From: Stenotrophomonas maltophilia
Lineage (GTDB): Bacteria; Pseudomonadota; Gammaproteobacteria; Xanthomonadales; Xanthomonadaceae
Assembly: GCF_002205165.1 (NCBI RefSeq)
Contig: NZ_NIVS01000022.1
Span: forward strand, 62,001-126,000
DNA length: 64,000 bases
Direction: 5' to 3'
Below, one piece after another: positions 1 through 8,057 of this stretch. The notes beneath the pieces were generated by a model, which saw nothing but the letters and a program-made list of their open reading frames with translations, made no database searches and had not been told where the DNA came from. Both the position numbers and the translations under genes were made by a program. Within the stretch, counting starts at the first letter, position 1. Each line of letters starts with the position of its first letter.

Positions 1-9
1 GCAGCTGCC

Positions 10-489
10 ATGAACAAGTCAAACCAGGGCAAGCCCTCCGGTAAACCCGTCCGCCGTGATGGCGTCGACCCGGTGCTGCGCTCGCGCGCCCGTCGTCGTG
101 CGCTGCAGGCGATTTATGCGTGGCAGATCTCCGGCGGCAACGCGCAGAGCGTGATCGCCCAGTTCGCCCACGAGCAGGCCCGCGAAATCGCCGATCTGGC
201 CTACTTCGAAGCGCTGGTGCACGGCGTGCTCGACAACCGCAAGGACCTGGACGCGGCGCTGGACCCGTATCTGGATCGCGGCATCGAGGAAGTGGACGCG
301 ATCGAGCGGGCCGCGCTGCGCGTGGCCGCCTATGAAATGCGTTATCGCCTGGATGTGCCGTATCGCGTCGTGATCAACGAAGCGATCGAATCGGCCAAGC
401 GCTTCGGGTCCGAACATGGCCACACCTACGTGAATGGCGTGCTGGACCGTGCCTCCGTCGAGTGGCGCAAGGTCGAAAACGGGGGCTGA
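10..489 (+). CDS. nusB: transcription antitermination factor NusB
   Basis: NusB binds boxA RNA together with NusE (ribosomal protein S10) and supports antitermination of rRNA operons in the cytoplasm. The 159-residue product has the all-helical NusB pattern: an RRRALQAIYAW motif near residues 28-38, the central helices, and the C-terminal segments INEAIESAKRFG and VNGVLDRAS. It is about 20 residues longer than the Escherichia coli protein because of a basic, Ser/Pro-rich N-terminal extension. The ATG is followed directly by A, forming ATGA, so it may overlap the stop of a gene cut off by the window edge (ribH is the usual neighbour, which cannot be verified here). thiL follows after 8 bases. 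Confidence 0.95.
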   Translation: MNKSNQGKPSGKPVRRDGVDPVLRSRARRRALQAIYAWQISGGNAQSVIAQFAHEQAREIADLAYFEALVHGVLDNRKDLDAALDPYLDRGIEEVDAIERAALRVAAYEMRYRLDVPYRVVINEAIESAKRFGSEHGHTYVNGVLDRASVEWRKVENGG

Positions 490-497
490 TCGGCCCC

Positions 498-1472
498 ATG
501 TCCCTTGCCGAATTTGATCTGATCGACCGCATCCGTGCGCGCACCACCGTGCGCGCCGATGTCGTGCTCGGCATCGGCGATGACGCCGCGTTGCTGCAGC
601 CGCGCGCTGGCGAACAGCTGGTGATCACCGCCGACACGCTCAACAGCGGCGTGCATTTCCCGGCGGAAACCCCGGCCTTCGATATTGGCTGGAAAACCCT
701 GGCGGTGAACCTGTCCGACCTCGCCGCGATGGGCGCCCGCCCGGCGTGGTGTACCTTGGCGCTGTCCTTGCCGCAGGCCGACGCGGACTGGATCGAGGGA
801 TTCGCCGATGGCTTCTTCGCCCTGGCTGACGAGCACGACATCGTGCTGGTCGGTGGCGACACCACGCGTGGCCCGCTGTCGCTGTCGGTGACCGCGATGG
901 GGCAGGTGGCGCCCGGCCAGGCCCTGCGCCGCGATCGTGCGCAGGTCGGCGATGACATCTGGGTCAGCGGCACGCTGGGCGATGCCGCCGGTGCCCTGCG
1001 CCTGTGGCAGCAGAACCGGTTGAAGGTGGCGGTCGCCACGCTGCTCAACGATGACGAAACGCTGCGTCAGCGCCTGCTGCGCCCGGTCCCGCGGGTCACG
1101 CTGGGCCTGCGCCTGCGGGCCTACGCGCATGCCGCCGTGGATATCTCCGACGGCCTGCTTTCCGATCTCGGCCACATTGCCGCACGCAGCGGTGTGCGCG
1201 CCGACGTGGAGGCGGATGCGTTGCCGATCTCCTCGGCGCTGCGCGCGCAGCTCGGGCGTGAGGGTGCCCGCGACTGTGCGCTGCGGGGCGGCGACGATTA
1301 CGAGCTGTGCTTCACCGTCGCGCCGTCGCAGCGCGACGCGATCCATGCGTTGTCGGCATCCTTGGACCTGCCACTGACCCGGATCGGGCGGATCGTCGAA
1401 GGCCAGGGCGTGCATTGCGCCGATGTGGCCGCCAGCGATGGTGGCTACGAGCATTTCGCCGAACGCCGGTAG
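498..1472 (+). CDS. thiL: thiamine-monophosphate kinase
   Basis: ThiL phosphorylates thiamine monophosphate to thiamine pyrophosphate with ATP, the last step of cofactor synthesis. The 324-residue product carries family marks: GIGDDAALL near the N-terminus, DTLNSGVHF, VNLSDLAAMGA, VGGDTTRGPLS, the VDISDGLLSDLGHIA segment and GGDDYELCF. I chose the ATG at 498 (MSLAEFDLIDRI) because it begins where ThiL homology begins. A longer open frame from 462 would overlap nusB and adds only low-complexity residues. It lies 8 bases after nusB and is probably cotranscribed. The next gene converges on it, leaving only 7 bases between the two stop codons. Confidence 0.95.
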   Translation: MSLAEFDLIDRIRARTTVRADVVLGIGDDAALLQPRAGEQLVITADTLNSGVHFPAETPAFDIGWKTLAVNLSDLAAMGARPAWCTLALSLPQADADWIEGFADGFFALADEHDIVLVGGDTTRGPLSLSVTAMGQVAPGQALRRDRAQVGDDIWVSGTLGDAAGALRLWQQNRLKVAVATLLNDDETLRQRLLRPVPRVTLGLRLRAYAHAAVDISDGLLSDLGHIAARSGVRADVEADALPISSALRAQLGREGARDCALRGGDDYELCFTVAPSQRDAIHALSASLDLPLTRIGRIVEGQGVHCADVAASDGGYEHFAERR

Positions 1473-1479
1473 CGTCCGC

Positions 1480-2868
1480 TCACACCGGCGGCAGCACCTT
1501 GCCGGGGTTGAGGATCCCGTCCGGATCCAGCGCCGCCTTGATCGCGCGCATCGCCGCCAGGGTGGCCGGGGTGAATGCCTGTGCCATGAAATCGCGCTTG
1601 GCCAGGCCGATGCCGTGCTCGCCCGAGAGCGTACCGCCGAGGGCCAGGGTCAGCGCGAACACGCGCGGCAGCGCCGCATGCGCGCGTGCGTTCTCGCCGG
1701 CATCGTCGGGGTGGTAGAGGATGTTGACGTGCAGGTTGCCGTTGCCGGCATGGCCGAAGGTGACGATCGGCAGCTCGAACTCGGCCGACAATGCCTGCAC
1801 TCCCGCCACCAGCGCGGGAATGCGCGAGACCGGCACCACCACGTCTTCGTTGATCTTGCCCGGTGCGATGCTGCGCAGCGCTGGTGACAGCGCCTTGCGC
1901 GCGGCCCACAGGGTTTCGCGCGCGCTGCCTTCCATCGCCACATCCAGCGCGATCAGGCCATCGCCTTCGGCGGCCGCCGCGAGGGCCTGCAGCAGGTAGG
2001 GCAGGGTGTCGTGGTCGCCATCGGCTTCCACCAGCAACATCGCGCCGGCCTCTGGCACGTCAGCACCATTGCGACGCAGCAGTTCGAGGCTGCGCGCATC
2101 CATGAATTCCAGGCGCGTGGGCACCACCGGCTGCGCCATCAGCCGCGAGACCGCCTGCGCGGCGGCATCTGCATCGCGGTACAGCACGCGCAGCCCGGCC
2201 TGGGTCACCGGCAGCGGCGTGAGCTTCAACGTGGCTTCCACGATCAGCGCCAGCGTGCCTTCGCTGCCGACCAGCAAATGGGTCAGGTCGTAGCCGGTGG
2301 CATCCTTCGTATACGGGCCGCCGCAGGTGATCAGTTCACCGGCGCCGGTGACCGCGACCAGGCCGAGCACGTTGTCGCGGCTGGTGCCGTATTTCACCGC
2401 GCGTGGGCCGCCGGCATTGCAGGCCAGGTTGCCACCGATGCTGCAGATCTCCGCGCTGGAGGGGTCCGGTGGCCAGAACAGACCATGCGGCATCAGCGCC
2501 TGCTGCAGGTCGCCGTTGAGCACGCCCGGTTCGACCACGGCGCAGCGGTCGCCCGGCTGGATGGCGAGGATGCGGTTCATGCGTGCGAAGGACAGCACGA
2601 TGCTGCCTTCGATCGGCACCGCCGCGCCGGTGGTGCCGGTGCCCGCGCCCCGCGCGACCAGGGCGATGCGGTGGTCGCGGCAGGCGCGGACCAGGGCGAC
2701 GACCTGCTCGCGATCGCGGGGGAAGGCGACACCGGCCGGGCGCGTGTGCCGCCACGAGTTGTCCTGCGCATGTGCCTCGAGCGCGCGGTCATCGGTGCGC
2801 CAGCCGTCCTCACCGAGCAGGGCATGCAGGGTGGCAACGAAGGCCGTGGGCAGGACAGGGGTCATCAT
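1480..2868 (-). CDS. GlcD-type FAD-binding 2-hydroxyacid oxidase
   Basis: This is a 462-residue flavoprotein of the GlcD / D-lactate dehydrogenase / D-2-hydroxyglutarate dehydrogenase family. The N-terminal PCMH-type FAD-binding domain is recognisable from PRDREQVVALVRACRDH, the glycine-rich VARGAGTGTTGAA loop near residues 75-87, and GGNLACNAGGPRAVKYG. The C-terminal FAD-oxidase domain carries the GTLSGEHGIGLAKRDFM block with its conserved His. It probably oxidises a D-2-hydroxyacid and passes electrons to a quinone or flavoprotein acceptor; the substrate cannot be read from sequence. It starts with two consecutive ATG codons. It is the last gene of a leftward group after lpoA-like and yraN, with an 89-base gap before it. 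Confidence 0.85.
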   Translation of the reverse strand: MMTPVLPTAFVATLHALLGEDGWRTDDRALEAHAQDNSWRHTRPAGVAFPRDREQVVALVRACRDHRIALVARGAGTGTTGAAVPIEGSIVLSFARMNRILAIQPGDRCAVVEPGVLNGDLQQALMPHGLFWPPDPSSAEICSIGGNLACNAGGPRAVKYGTSRDNVLGLVAVTGAGELITCGGPYTKDATGYDLTHLLVGSEGTLALIVEATLKLTPLPVTQAGLRVLYRDADAAAQAVSRLMAQPVVPTRLEFMDARSLELLRRNGADVPEAGAMLLVEADGDHDTLPYLLQALAAAAEGDGLIALDVAMEGSARETLWAARKALSPALRSIAPGKINEDVVVPVSRIPALVAGVQALSAEFELPIVTFGHAGNGNLHVNILYHPDDAGENARAHAALPRVFALTLALGGTLSGEHGIGLAKRDFMAQAFTPATLAAMRAIKAALDPDGILNPGKVLPPV

Positions 2869-2957
2869 CAGGTCCGGGAATCAGCAGGATCGCGCGCCAC
2901 GATCAGCGGCGCACCACAGCGCCCGCGGAATGGCGGTGTGGGTGAAGAGGGAGGGCA

Positions 2958-3326
2958 TCAGCAGTCTTCCAGCCGGAACGCGTCGCGCAACCAGTTCAGC
3001 TGCGGGGGTTCGCCACTGGCTTCGACCACATCGAAGCGGCAGGGCTGCTCGGCCAGCCAGGGATGGGATTGCAGGAACAACTGCGCGGCGATCACCAGCT
3101 TGCGTCGCTTGCGCAGGTCCACCGAGGCCGCGCCGCCGCCGAAGCGGGCACTGGCGCGGTAGCGGACTTCCACGAAGACGACGACATCGCCGTCGCGCAT
3201 GATCAGGTCGATCTCACCGCGGCGATAACGCGCGTTGGTGGTGACCGGGCGCAGCCCGGCCTCTTGGAGATGGTGCTGCGCGGCGGCTTCGACCGCCGCG
3301 CCACGTATCGCGCGCCCTGTCGGCAC
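2958..3326 (-). CDS. yraN: UPF0102 family protein YraN
   Basis: This 122-residue protein belongs to the UPF0102/YraN family, which has a restriction-endonuclease-like fold. The signature is clear: [18 protein letters not shown], the [26 protein letters not shown] core (Asp, then Glu-Val-Arg) and [12 protein letters not shown]. The biological role is not established. I selected the GTG at 3326 because the family starts just before this G-R-A-x-G segment and because it begins 6 bases after the lipoprotein gene stops. Longer readings would run into that gene. The lppC/lpoA-yraN order is common in Gammaproteobacteria. Confidence 0.85.
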   Translation of the reverse strand: MPTGRAIRGAAVEAAAQHHLQEAGLRPVTTNARYRRGEIDLIMRDGDVVVFVEVRYRASARFGGGAASVDLRKRRKLVIAAQLFLQSHPWLAEQPCRFDVVEASGEPPQLNWLRDAFRLEDC

Positions 3327-3331
3327 GCGGA

Positions 3332-5053
3332 TCAGTTGCTGCTGGCGATCGGCATCGGCCGGCCGCCGCTGAAGGTCGACCATGCCGGCACCCGCAGCAC
3401 GTTGCCGTTGCTGTCCAGGAACAGCGTGCCGGTGGCGCCGGCCAGGCCGCCTTCGGTGGCGACCTTGTCCAGGTAGGCGCTGATCTTCCAGGCATCGAAA
3501 CCGAACGCGAACAGACGACCGGAGGCGCCACGCGCCGAAGGCAGGATCTGCCCGGCGGTGGAAGCGGCCGGCAGGCCCGGCACGCCGCGCACGTTCCAGG
3601 CTTCGTTCGGGTAGACGATGCCGTCCAGCGCCATGTCTTCTTCCGGCTTGCCGGCACCGACGGTCAGCTGCGAGGTGCCGACGCGGGTGGCGCCGCCCGC
3701 ACCGGCCAGCGCCAGCTGCGGGGTCAGCGCACGCGCCTGCGGCGCCTTGACCGCCAGCAGCACGCCGTCGATGGCACCCGCGGCACGCACCTGTGCACCG
3801 ATGTCGCCGACTGTGTCGCTCACACCGATCGTCGCCACCACCTGGCCACCGCGCTGCGCGAAGCGCTCGCGGAACGCAGCGGCGGCGCGGCGGCCGTTGT
3901 CATCATTGCTGTGGATCACCAGTACCTTGCTGCGCTCGCGGCCGCGCAGGTATTCGGCGGCGATGATGCCGTCGTCTTCCGGGGCCAGCGAGAAACCGGC
4001 GCTGCCGGCCGGCGGGGTGTCCTTGCCGCGGTTCAGTGCCAGCACCGGCACCGGCAGTTCGCGGCGGCCGAACACGGCATCCACTTCATCGCGGCCGAGC
4101 GGGCCGACGATGAAATCGGCCCCGGCGGTTACCGCCTTGTCGTAGGCGGCCACGGCACCGGCCGCAGTGCCGGCGGTATCGATGAACTGGATGTCCGGGC
4201 GGCGGCGGGTTTCACCGTAGTAGCCGCTGAGCAGGCCATCGCGGACCGGCTGCGCGGCGGTGGCCAGGCGGCCGCTGAGCGGCAGCAGCACGGCCATCTT
4301 CACCGGTGGGCGGTAGCCATCGCTCATCGCCGGCGGGCGCTTGCTGGTATCGAACTGCGAGGCGCCTTCGCGATCGAACGGACGCGGCAGCGGCAGGCCG
4401 CGGGCGATCAGCGCACGGCCGGCGAAGTTGTACAGCGGCTCATTGGCCGGCAGTGCGGCGGCACGCGCGCGCAGCGTGGCATCGTCCAGCGTGCCGAGCA
4501 GGCCGGCGATGGCCTGCTGGTTGTCGGTGCGCGCCTTGCCGTTCAGCGCGGCGTGCGCACGGGCGCGCTCGAGCGCGGCACCGAGGTTGTCGCCGGTGGC
4601 CTGCAGTGCGTTGGCGCGGGCCAGCTGCCAGCGGGTCCGCAGCGACGGAGTGACCGAGTCGGCCGATTCCTTCAGCACCGCCAGCGCCTGTGCCGGCTGC
4701 TTGTCGGCCAGGGCCAGCTCGGCGGTGGTCAACTGATAGCGCTGCAGGCTGGCGCCACTGAGCTGGCGCGCGGTGACCTGGGCCAGCAGGGTGCGGGCGC
4801 GGGTGGCATCGCCGGCTTCGTGCCAGGCAAACGCGGCGTCGGCCAGCGCGGCGCTGCGGGCACTGCCGCGCAGGGTGTTGGCCAGCGCTTCCAGCTGGAC
4901 CGCCGCATCGCGCGGCTTGCCCTGCTCGATCAGGGCCAGGGCCTGGCTCTGGGCCGGCGATTCCGGCGCACTGGTGAAGCTGGTCGTGGCGCAGCCGGCA
5001 AGCAGCATCAGCGACAACGAAAGGGCGGAGATCCGTACGACGGGCTTGTTCAT
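3332..5053 (-). CDS. lpoA: penicillin-binding protein activator, LppC/LpoA-type lipoprotein
   Basis: This 573-residue outer-membrane lipoprotein resembles LpoA, which activates the peptidoglycan transpeptidase PBP1A from the periplasmic side. The signal peptide ends in a lipobox (LLAGC, Cys21). An N-terminal helical repeat region (about 40-240) rich in [18 protein letters not shown] TPR motifs is followed by a periplasmic binding protein-like domain beginning at [17 protein letters not shown], the LppC fold. The ATG at 5053 begins the signal peptide. It diverges from rsmI with 79 bases between the starts, as in many Gammaproteobacteria. Whether the PBP partner is identical to that of Escherichia coli is not shown by sequence. 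Confidence 0.85.
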   Translation of the reverse strand: MNKPVVRISALSLSLMLLAGCATTSFTSAPESPAQSQALALIEQGKPRDAAVQLEALANTLRGSARSAALADAAFAWHEAGDATRARTLLAQVTARQLSGASLQRYQLTTAELALADKQPAQALAVLKESADSVTPSLRTRWQLARANALQATGDNLGAALERARAHAALNGKARTDNQQAIAGLLGTLDDATLRARAAALPANEPLYNFAGRALIARGLPLPRPFDREGASQFDTSKRPPAMSDGYRPPVKMAVLLPLSGRLATAAQPVRDGLLSGYYGETRRRPDIQFIDTAGTAAGAVAAYDKAVTAGADFIVGPLGRDEVDAVFGRRELPVPVLALNRGKDTPPAGSAGFSLAPEDDGIIAAEYLRGRERSKVLVIHSNDDNGRRAAAAFRERFAQRGGQVVATIGVSDTVGDIGAQVRAAGAIDGVLLAVKAPQARALTPQLALAGAGGATRVGTSQLTVGAGKPEEDMALDGIVYPNEAWNVRGVPGLPAASTAGQILPSARGASGRLFAFGFDAWKISAYLDKVATEGGLAGATGTLFLDSNGNVLRVPAWSTFSGGRPMPIASSN

Positions 5054-5132
5054 GATCAGGTCCATTCGATGGGGGCAGCGGCCGTGGCCGGGGAACGGTA
5101 CGATTCTACCCTTGACCACGGAAGAGCCGCTG

Positions 5133-5954
5133 ATGAGTGCTGTCCCCACGCTGTATGTCGTTGCCACCCCGATCGGCAACCTCGCCGATCTGACCCCGCG
5201 CGCGCAGGACGTGCTGCGTTCGGTGGCCGCGATCTGCGCCGAGGACACCCGCCGCAGCGGGCAGCTGCTGGCCCACTTCGGCATCCAGCAGCCGCTGGTG
5301 GCCCTGCATGACCACAATGAAGAAGCGTTGTCGCAGCGCATCGTCGCGCGCCTGTTGGCGGGCGAGTCGCTGGCGCTGGTCAGTGATGCCGGCACCCCGC
5401 TGGTCAGCGATCCTGGCTACCGCCTGGTCCGCGCCGCGCGCGAGGCCGGGATCAAGGTCAGCCCGATTCCCGGCGCCTGCGCCGCGATCGCCGCGCTCAG
5501 TGTGGCCGGCCTGCCCAGCGACCGCTTCACCTTCGAGGGCTTCCTGCCGGCCAAGGCCTCCGGTCGCCGTGAGCGCCTCAATGCGCTGGGCGGCGAAACC
5601 CGCACCCTGGTGTTCTACGAATCCTCGCACCGGATCAGCGAATCGCTGGCGGACATGGTCGCCGCGTTCGGGCCCGAACGCCCGGCAGTGCTGGCGCGCG
5701 AGCTGACCAAGCTGTTTGAAACCGTGCTGGATGGCGACCTGGCCTCGCTGCTGCAGCAGGTCGAGGCCGACGACAACCAGCGCAAGGGCGAGTTCGTGGT
5801 GATGGTGCAGGGCGCAGCCGACGACGACCAAGCCCAGCTGGTCCAGGGCCGGCGCCTGTACGCCAAGCTGAGCGAGCATCTGCCGCCCTCCACCGCAGCC
5901 AAGCTGGCGGCGGAAATCACCGGGGCCCCGCGCAAGGCGTTGTACGGCGGATAA
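5133..5954 (+). CDS. rsmI: 16S rRNA (cytidine(1402)-2'-O)-methyltransferase
   Basis: RsmI uses S-adenosylmethionine to 2'-O-methylate C1402 at the ribosomal decoding centre. The 273-residue protein has the tetrapyrrole-methylase-like fold signature: LYVVATPIGNLADLTPRA at residues 6-23, AEDTRRSGQLL, LVSDAGTPLVSDPG and SPIPGACAAIAALS. The C-terminal region contains the KGEFVVMV strand. The ATG at 5133 starts at the conserved N-terminus; upstream in-frame extension has no family similarity and crosses the divergent promoter region. The gene diverges from the lpoA-like gene and is followed after 36 bases by rnpB. Confidence 0.95.
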   Translation: MSAVPTLYVVATPIGNLADLTPRAQDVLRSVAAICAEDTRRSGQLLAHFGIQQPLVALHDHNEEALSQRIVARLLAGESLALVSDAGTPLVSDPGYRLVRAAREAGIKVSPIPGACAAIAALSVAGLPSDRFTFEGFLPAKASGRRERLNALGGETRTLVFYESSHRISESLADMVAAFGPERPAVLARELTKLFETVLDGDLASLLQQVEADDNQRKGEFVVMVQGAADDDQAQLVQGRRLYAKLSEHLPPSTAAKLAAEITGAPRKALYGG

Positions 5955-5975
5955 CCCGCGATCCGGCCTGTTTTG

Positions 5976-5984
5976 TGGGACAAT
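5976..5984 (+). promoter_or_regulatory. extended -10 promoter element of rnpB
   Basis: TGGGACAAT reads as an extended -10 (TGn plus GACAAT at 5979-5984). Its last base is 7 bases before the inferred 5' end of RNase P RNA at about 5991. No good -35 hexamer is visible, which fits an extended -10 promoter. Confidence 0.6.
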
Positions 5985-5990
5985 GCGCGC

Positions 5991-6346
5991 GGCGGAGTCG
6001 GCCAGACAGTCGCGTCATCCCTTGCGGATGCCGAGGAAAGTCCGGGCTCCACAGGGCAAGGTGCCAGGTAACGCCTGGGCGGCGCGAGCCGACGGAAAGT
6101 GCAACAGAAAGATACCGCCTACGTTTCCTTCGGGAAGCCGGTAAGGGTGAAATGGTGCGGTAAGAGCGCACCGCGAGTCTGGTAACAGACCGGCACGGCA
6201 AACCCCACCTGGAGCAAGACCAAATAGGGACCTAATGGCGTGGCCCGCGTCGGGTCCGGGTAGGTTGCTTGAGCGCTGCGGTGACGCAGCGCCTAGAAGA
6301 ATGACTGTCCACGACAAAACCCGGCTTATCGGCCGGCTCCGCCGCT
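5991..6346 (+). ncRNA. rnpB: RNase P RNA (class A)
   Basis: This is the catalytic RNA of RNase P, which removes 5' leaders from pre-tRNA. Conserved blocks occur in order: CCAGACAGTCGC near the 5' end, GAGGAAAGTCCGGGCTCC, AGGGTGAAATGGTGCGGTAAG, AGAGCGCACCGC, GGTAACAG, CAAATAGGG, and the 3' GAATGACTGTCCACGACA followed by ACCCGGCTTATCGG. The 5' GGCGGAG pairs with CTCCGCC at 6338-6344, which defines P1 and the ends. It has the standard order and size of about 355 nucleotides. Ends are inferred from P1 pairing and may be off by a few bases. Confidence 0.95.
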
Positions 6347-6370
6347 TTTTTCGCGACTCGCGAAAAAAGC
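6344..6370 (+). terminator. perfect 12-bp hairpin after rnpB
   Basis: A perfect inverted repeat (GCTTTTTTCGCG at 6344-6355, loop ACT, CGCGAAAAAAGC at 6359-6370) begins inside the last bases of rnpB. The T6 run directly after P1 would serve as the U-tract of the RNase P RNA terminator, with P1 acting as the stem. The extra pairing of that U-tract with a downstream A6 tract is unusual. Confidence 0.6.
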
Positions 6371-6399
6371 CCCAAGGTTTGCAGCGCAAACCTTGGGGC
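6369..6399. terminator. strong 14-bp hairpin, convergent region
   Basis: GCCCCAAGGTTTGC (6369-6382), loop AGC, GCAAACCTTGGGGC (6386-6399) is a perfect 14-bp stem. It shares its first two bases with the preceding hairpin, so both cannot form fully at once. No T-run follows on the plus strand. On the minus strand the A6 tract of the first hairpin provides a T6 run after the stem, so it may terminate the leftward NRDE-family transcript. Confidence 0.5.
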
Positions 6400-6438
6400 C
6401 CGGGCTACCAGCCTCCCATTCTCCGCGCCTGACGGCGC

Positions 6439-6459
6439 GCCCCCTTTACTGAAGGGGGC
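6439..6459. terminator. 8-bp GC-rich hairpin downstream of the NRDE-family gene
   Basis: GCCCCCTT, loop TACTG, AAGGGGGC. It lies between rnpB and the end of the leftward NRDE-family gene. No clear U-tract follows on either strand, so termination is a guess. Confidence 0.35.
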
Positions 6460-6524
6460 TGTTGCTCCGCTTGAGTGTCCTGGGGTTTGGGTGCTCGCCG
6501 ATCACGGCACAGTCCCGACCACGA

Positions 6525-7286
6525 TCAGTCGTGCGTTGCCAGCGTCGTTTCACCCACGCAGACACCTTCCGCATCGAACCGGCGCTCGGCGATGAAGCCG
6601 TGGCCGTTGGCGTCCAGTGCGATGATCGTGCTGGCGCGGGTGCCGTAGTCGGGGCTGCGGATGAAGGCGGAGGAGAGCCAGCGCTCGCGCTCCAGCCCGA
6701 TGCCGGTCTCCGGCAGGGCGCTGTCGTCAGCGCGGGTCTCATCGCGCAGGGCATCCCACAGTGGCGCCAGATCATCGTTGCCCCGGTCCACCCATGCGCG
6801 CAGCGCTGCGTTCAATGTCACGGTTTTCGGCCAGGGCGCATCCAGTGGCCCGTTGGACATCCCGTGGACGCCGGGCGCCAAGGAGTGGCGGTGCAGGGGA
6901 TGGTTGCCGAGGAACTGGCAGCTGACGTGGTCGGCCAGCAGGAGATTGAACGGGGCGAACTCGACCGCGCGCCGGGCGAGCTGCTCGGCGAACAACGCGG
7001 CGGGCGCTGCATCGCGCAGGTAGTCGGCGACCAGGGCGCCGCGTGAGGGGCCGGTCTGCCGGGCCAGCGGGTCGCGCACATTGGTCACCACCGCCATCCG
7101 CCCGTCCGGGCCGATCCCGGCCCAGGTCCCGCCCGAGCGCAGGTCGCGGCCGGCAGCGATGCCGTCGTCAGGCGCGGGCCAGCGGCTGAGTCCAGCCGTC
7201 GGCCGCGCGTGGAACTCATCGCGGTTGCCGGCCATGACCAGCTGCCACCGGGGGTGTGTTTTCCAGGCGAGGGCGAGCAGACACAT
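6525..7286 (-). CDS. NRDE (TANGO2) family protein
   Basis: This 253-residue member of the NRDE/TANGO2 family is recognised from the N-terminal MCLLALAW (Cys2) and the family-naming GNRDEF motif at residues 20-25. Further matches are the segments AGRDLRSGGTWAGIG, GPSRGALVADYL and the GVHGMSNG block. Eukaryotic TANGO2 proteins have been linked to Golgi and mitochondrial/heme or lipid homeostasis, but the bacterial function is unknown. Cys2 could be an N-terminal nucleophile, which is inference only. The gene is leftward and monocistronic between rnpB and the mraZ control region. Confidence 0.8.
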   Translation of the reverse strand: MCLLALAWKTHPRWQLVMAGNRDEFHARPTAGLSRWPAPDDGIAAGRDLRSGGTWAGIGPDGRMAVVTNVRDPLARQTGPSRGALVADYLRDAAPAALFAEQLARRAVEFAPFNLLLADHVSCQFLGNHPLHRHSLAPGVHGMSNGPLDAPWPKTVTLNAALRAWVDRGNDDLAPLWDALRDETRADDSALPETGIGLERERWLSSAFIRSPDYGTRASTIIALDANGHGFIAERRFDAEGVCVGETTLATHD

Positions 7287-7423
7287 GCCTCACATTGTGC
7301 CGGTTCTGCGCAGTGTCGAGGCGTTGGCGACCCCGCCAGGACTGAATACGGGCGGATGTTTCACGCGGCCTCCACAGGCCTGAACTTCGGCGAAATCTCA
7401 AAAAATGAGACGAAACAGCAACT

Positions 7424-7432
7424 TGTGGATAA
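7424..7432 (-). promoter_or_regulatory. perfect DnaA box upstream of mraZ
   Basis: The plus strand reads TGTGGATAA, the exact complement of the DnaA consensus TTATCCACA. It lies in the 324-base gap between the NRDE-family gene and mraZ, about 70 bases upstream of the mraZ promoter. It is a single box with no cluster, so a regulatory role is possible but unproven. Confidence 0.45.
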
Positions 7433-7502
7433 GCCTTGAACAAGTCTCTAAACATTGCTGCAAGCCCTTGATGTTCAAAGTGATTTCCCCTTCGCAAAGT
7501 TG

Positions 7503-7530
7503 TTGACAACCCAATCGGCACTGCTAAGGT
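7503..7530 (+). promoter_or_regulatory. sigma-70 promoter of the dcw cluster
   Basis: A perfect -35 TTGACA at 7503-7508 is followed after 16 bases by TAAGGT at 7525-7530, preceded by TGC (extended -10). Transcription would start near 7537. The MraZ-box-like repeats lie in the resulting leader. Nothing else in the 7287-7610 gap looks coding. Confidence 0.6.
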
Positions 7531-7549
7531 GGGCATCAGAGGGGAAACC

Positions 7550-7575
7550 GGGTTTTTTGTGGTTTTTCGTGGTTC
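7550..7575 (+). promoter_or_regulatory. three 10-bp-spaced repeats, probable MraZ boxes
   Basis: GGTTTTTTGT, GGTTTTTCGT and GGTTCAATGT are consecutive 10-bp units starting at 7551, 7561 and 7571, giving (G/T)GGTT three times at exactly 10-bp spacing. MraZ of Escherichia coli autoregulates by binding three TGGGN repeats separated by 5 bases just upstream of mraZ. The arrangement here is the same with a TGGTT-like core, so autoregulation is a reasonable inference. Confidence 0.55.
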
Positions 7576-7610
7576 AATGTTTCACCGGGCGAAGGAAAGG
7601 TGAAAACGTC

Positions 7611-8057
7611 GTGTTTCAAGGCGAGACGGCCATCACTGTTGACGACAAAGGGCGCATGGCGGTTCCGACCGCGCATCGCGACCTTGTCGCGCGTGTGAGC
7701 AACAACCGTCTGGTCCTGACCTACAACCCGTTCGAGTCCGGCTGCCTCTGGCTGTACGCCGAACAGGAATGGGAACGCGTCCGTGATGACGTCATGTCCA
7801 AGCCCAACACACAGCGCGTCGTGCGCCTCCTGCAACAGAAGCTGGTCGGTTCGGCCGCGCATCTGGAGCTGGACGGCAACGGCCGCATCAGTATTCCCGC
7901 CAGCCACCGTGGTGCCGTTGGCATTGAAAAGAAGGCGGTGCTGCTCGGTATGGGCGACAAATTCGAATTGTGGAGCGAGCAGGCTCATCGCGCGTTGATC
8001 CAGCAGACGTTGTCTGACGAGGATCTCGGCGATGGGTTGCTCGACCTGAAGTTGTGA
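7611..8057 (+). CDS. mraZ: transcriptional regulator MraZ
   Basis: MraZ is a ring-forming DNA-binding protein of the AbrB/SpoVT fold that represses the dcw operon from its own promoter. The 148-residue product has both duplicated MraZ motifs: the N-terminal [13 protein letters not shown] (residues 11-23) and the C-terminal [17 protein letters not shown] at 7611 is used because the family begins MFQGE-like and because GAAGGAAAGG lies just upstream. The longer frame from 7455 would span the promoter and repeats. Its TGA overlaps the rsmH GTG (GTGA), implying translational coupling. Confidence 0.95.
   Translation: MFQGETAITVDDKGRMAVPTAHRDLVARVSNNRLVLTYNPFESGCLWLYAEQEWERVRDDVMSKPNTQRVVRLLQQKLVGSAAHLELDGNGRISIPASHRGAVGIEKKAVLLGMGDKFELWSEQAHRALIQQTLSDEDLGDGLLDLKL

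Noticed and set aside
5101..5132. A promoter for the lpoA-like gene (TAGAAT on the minus strand)
   Set aside because: The -10 is reasonable but no -35 is found at a usable distance, so it was not listed.
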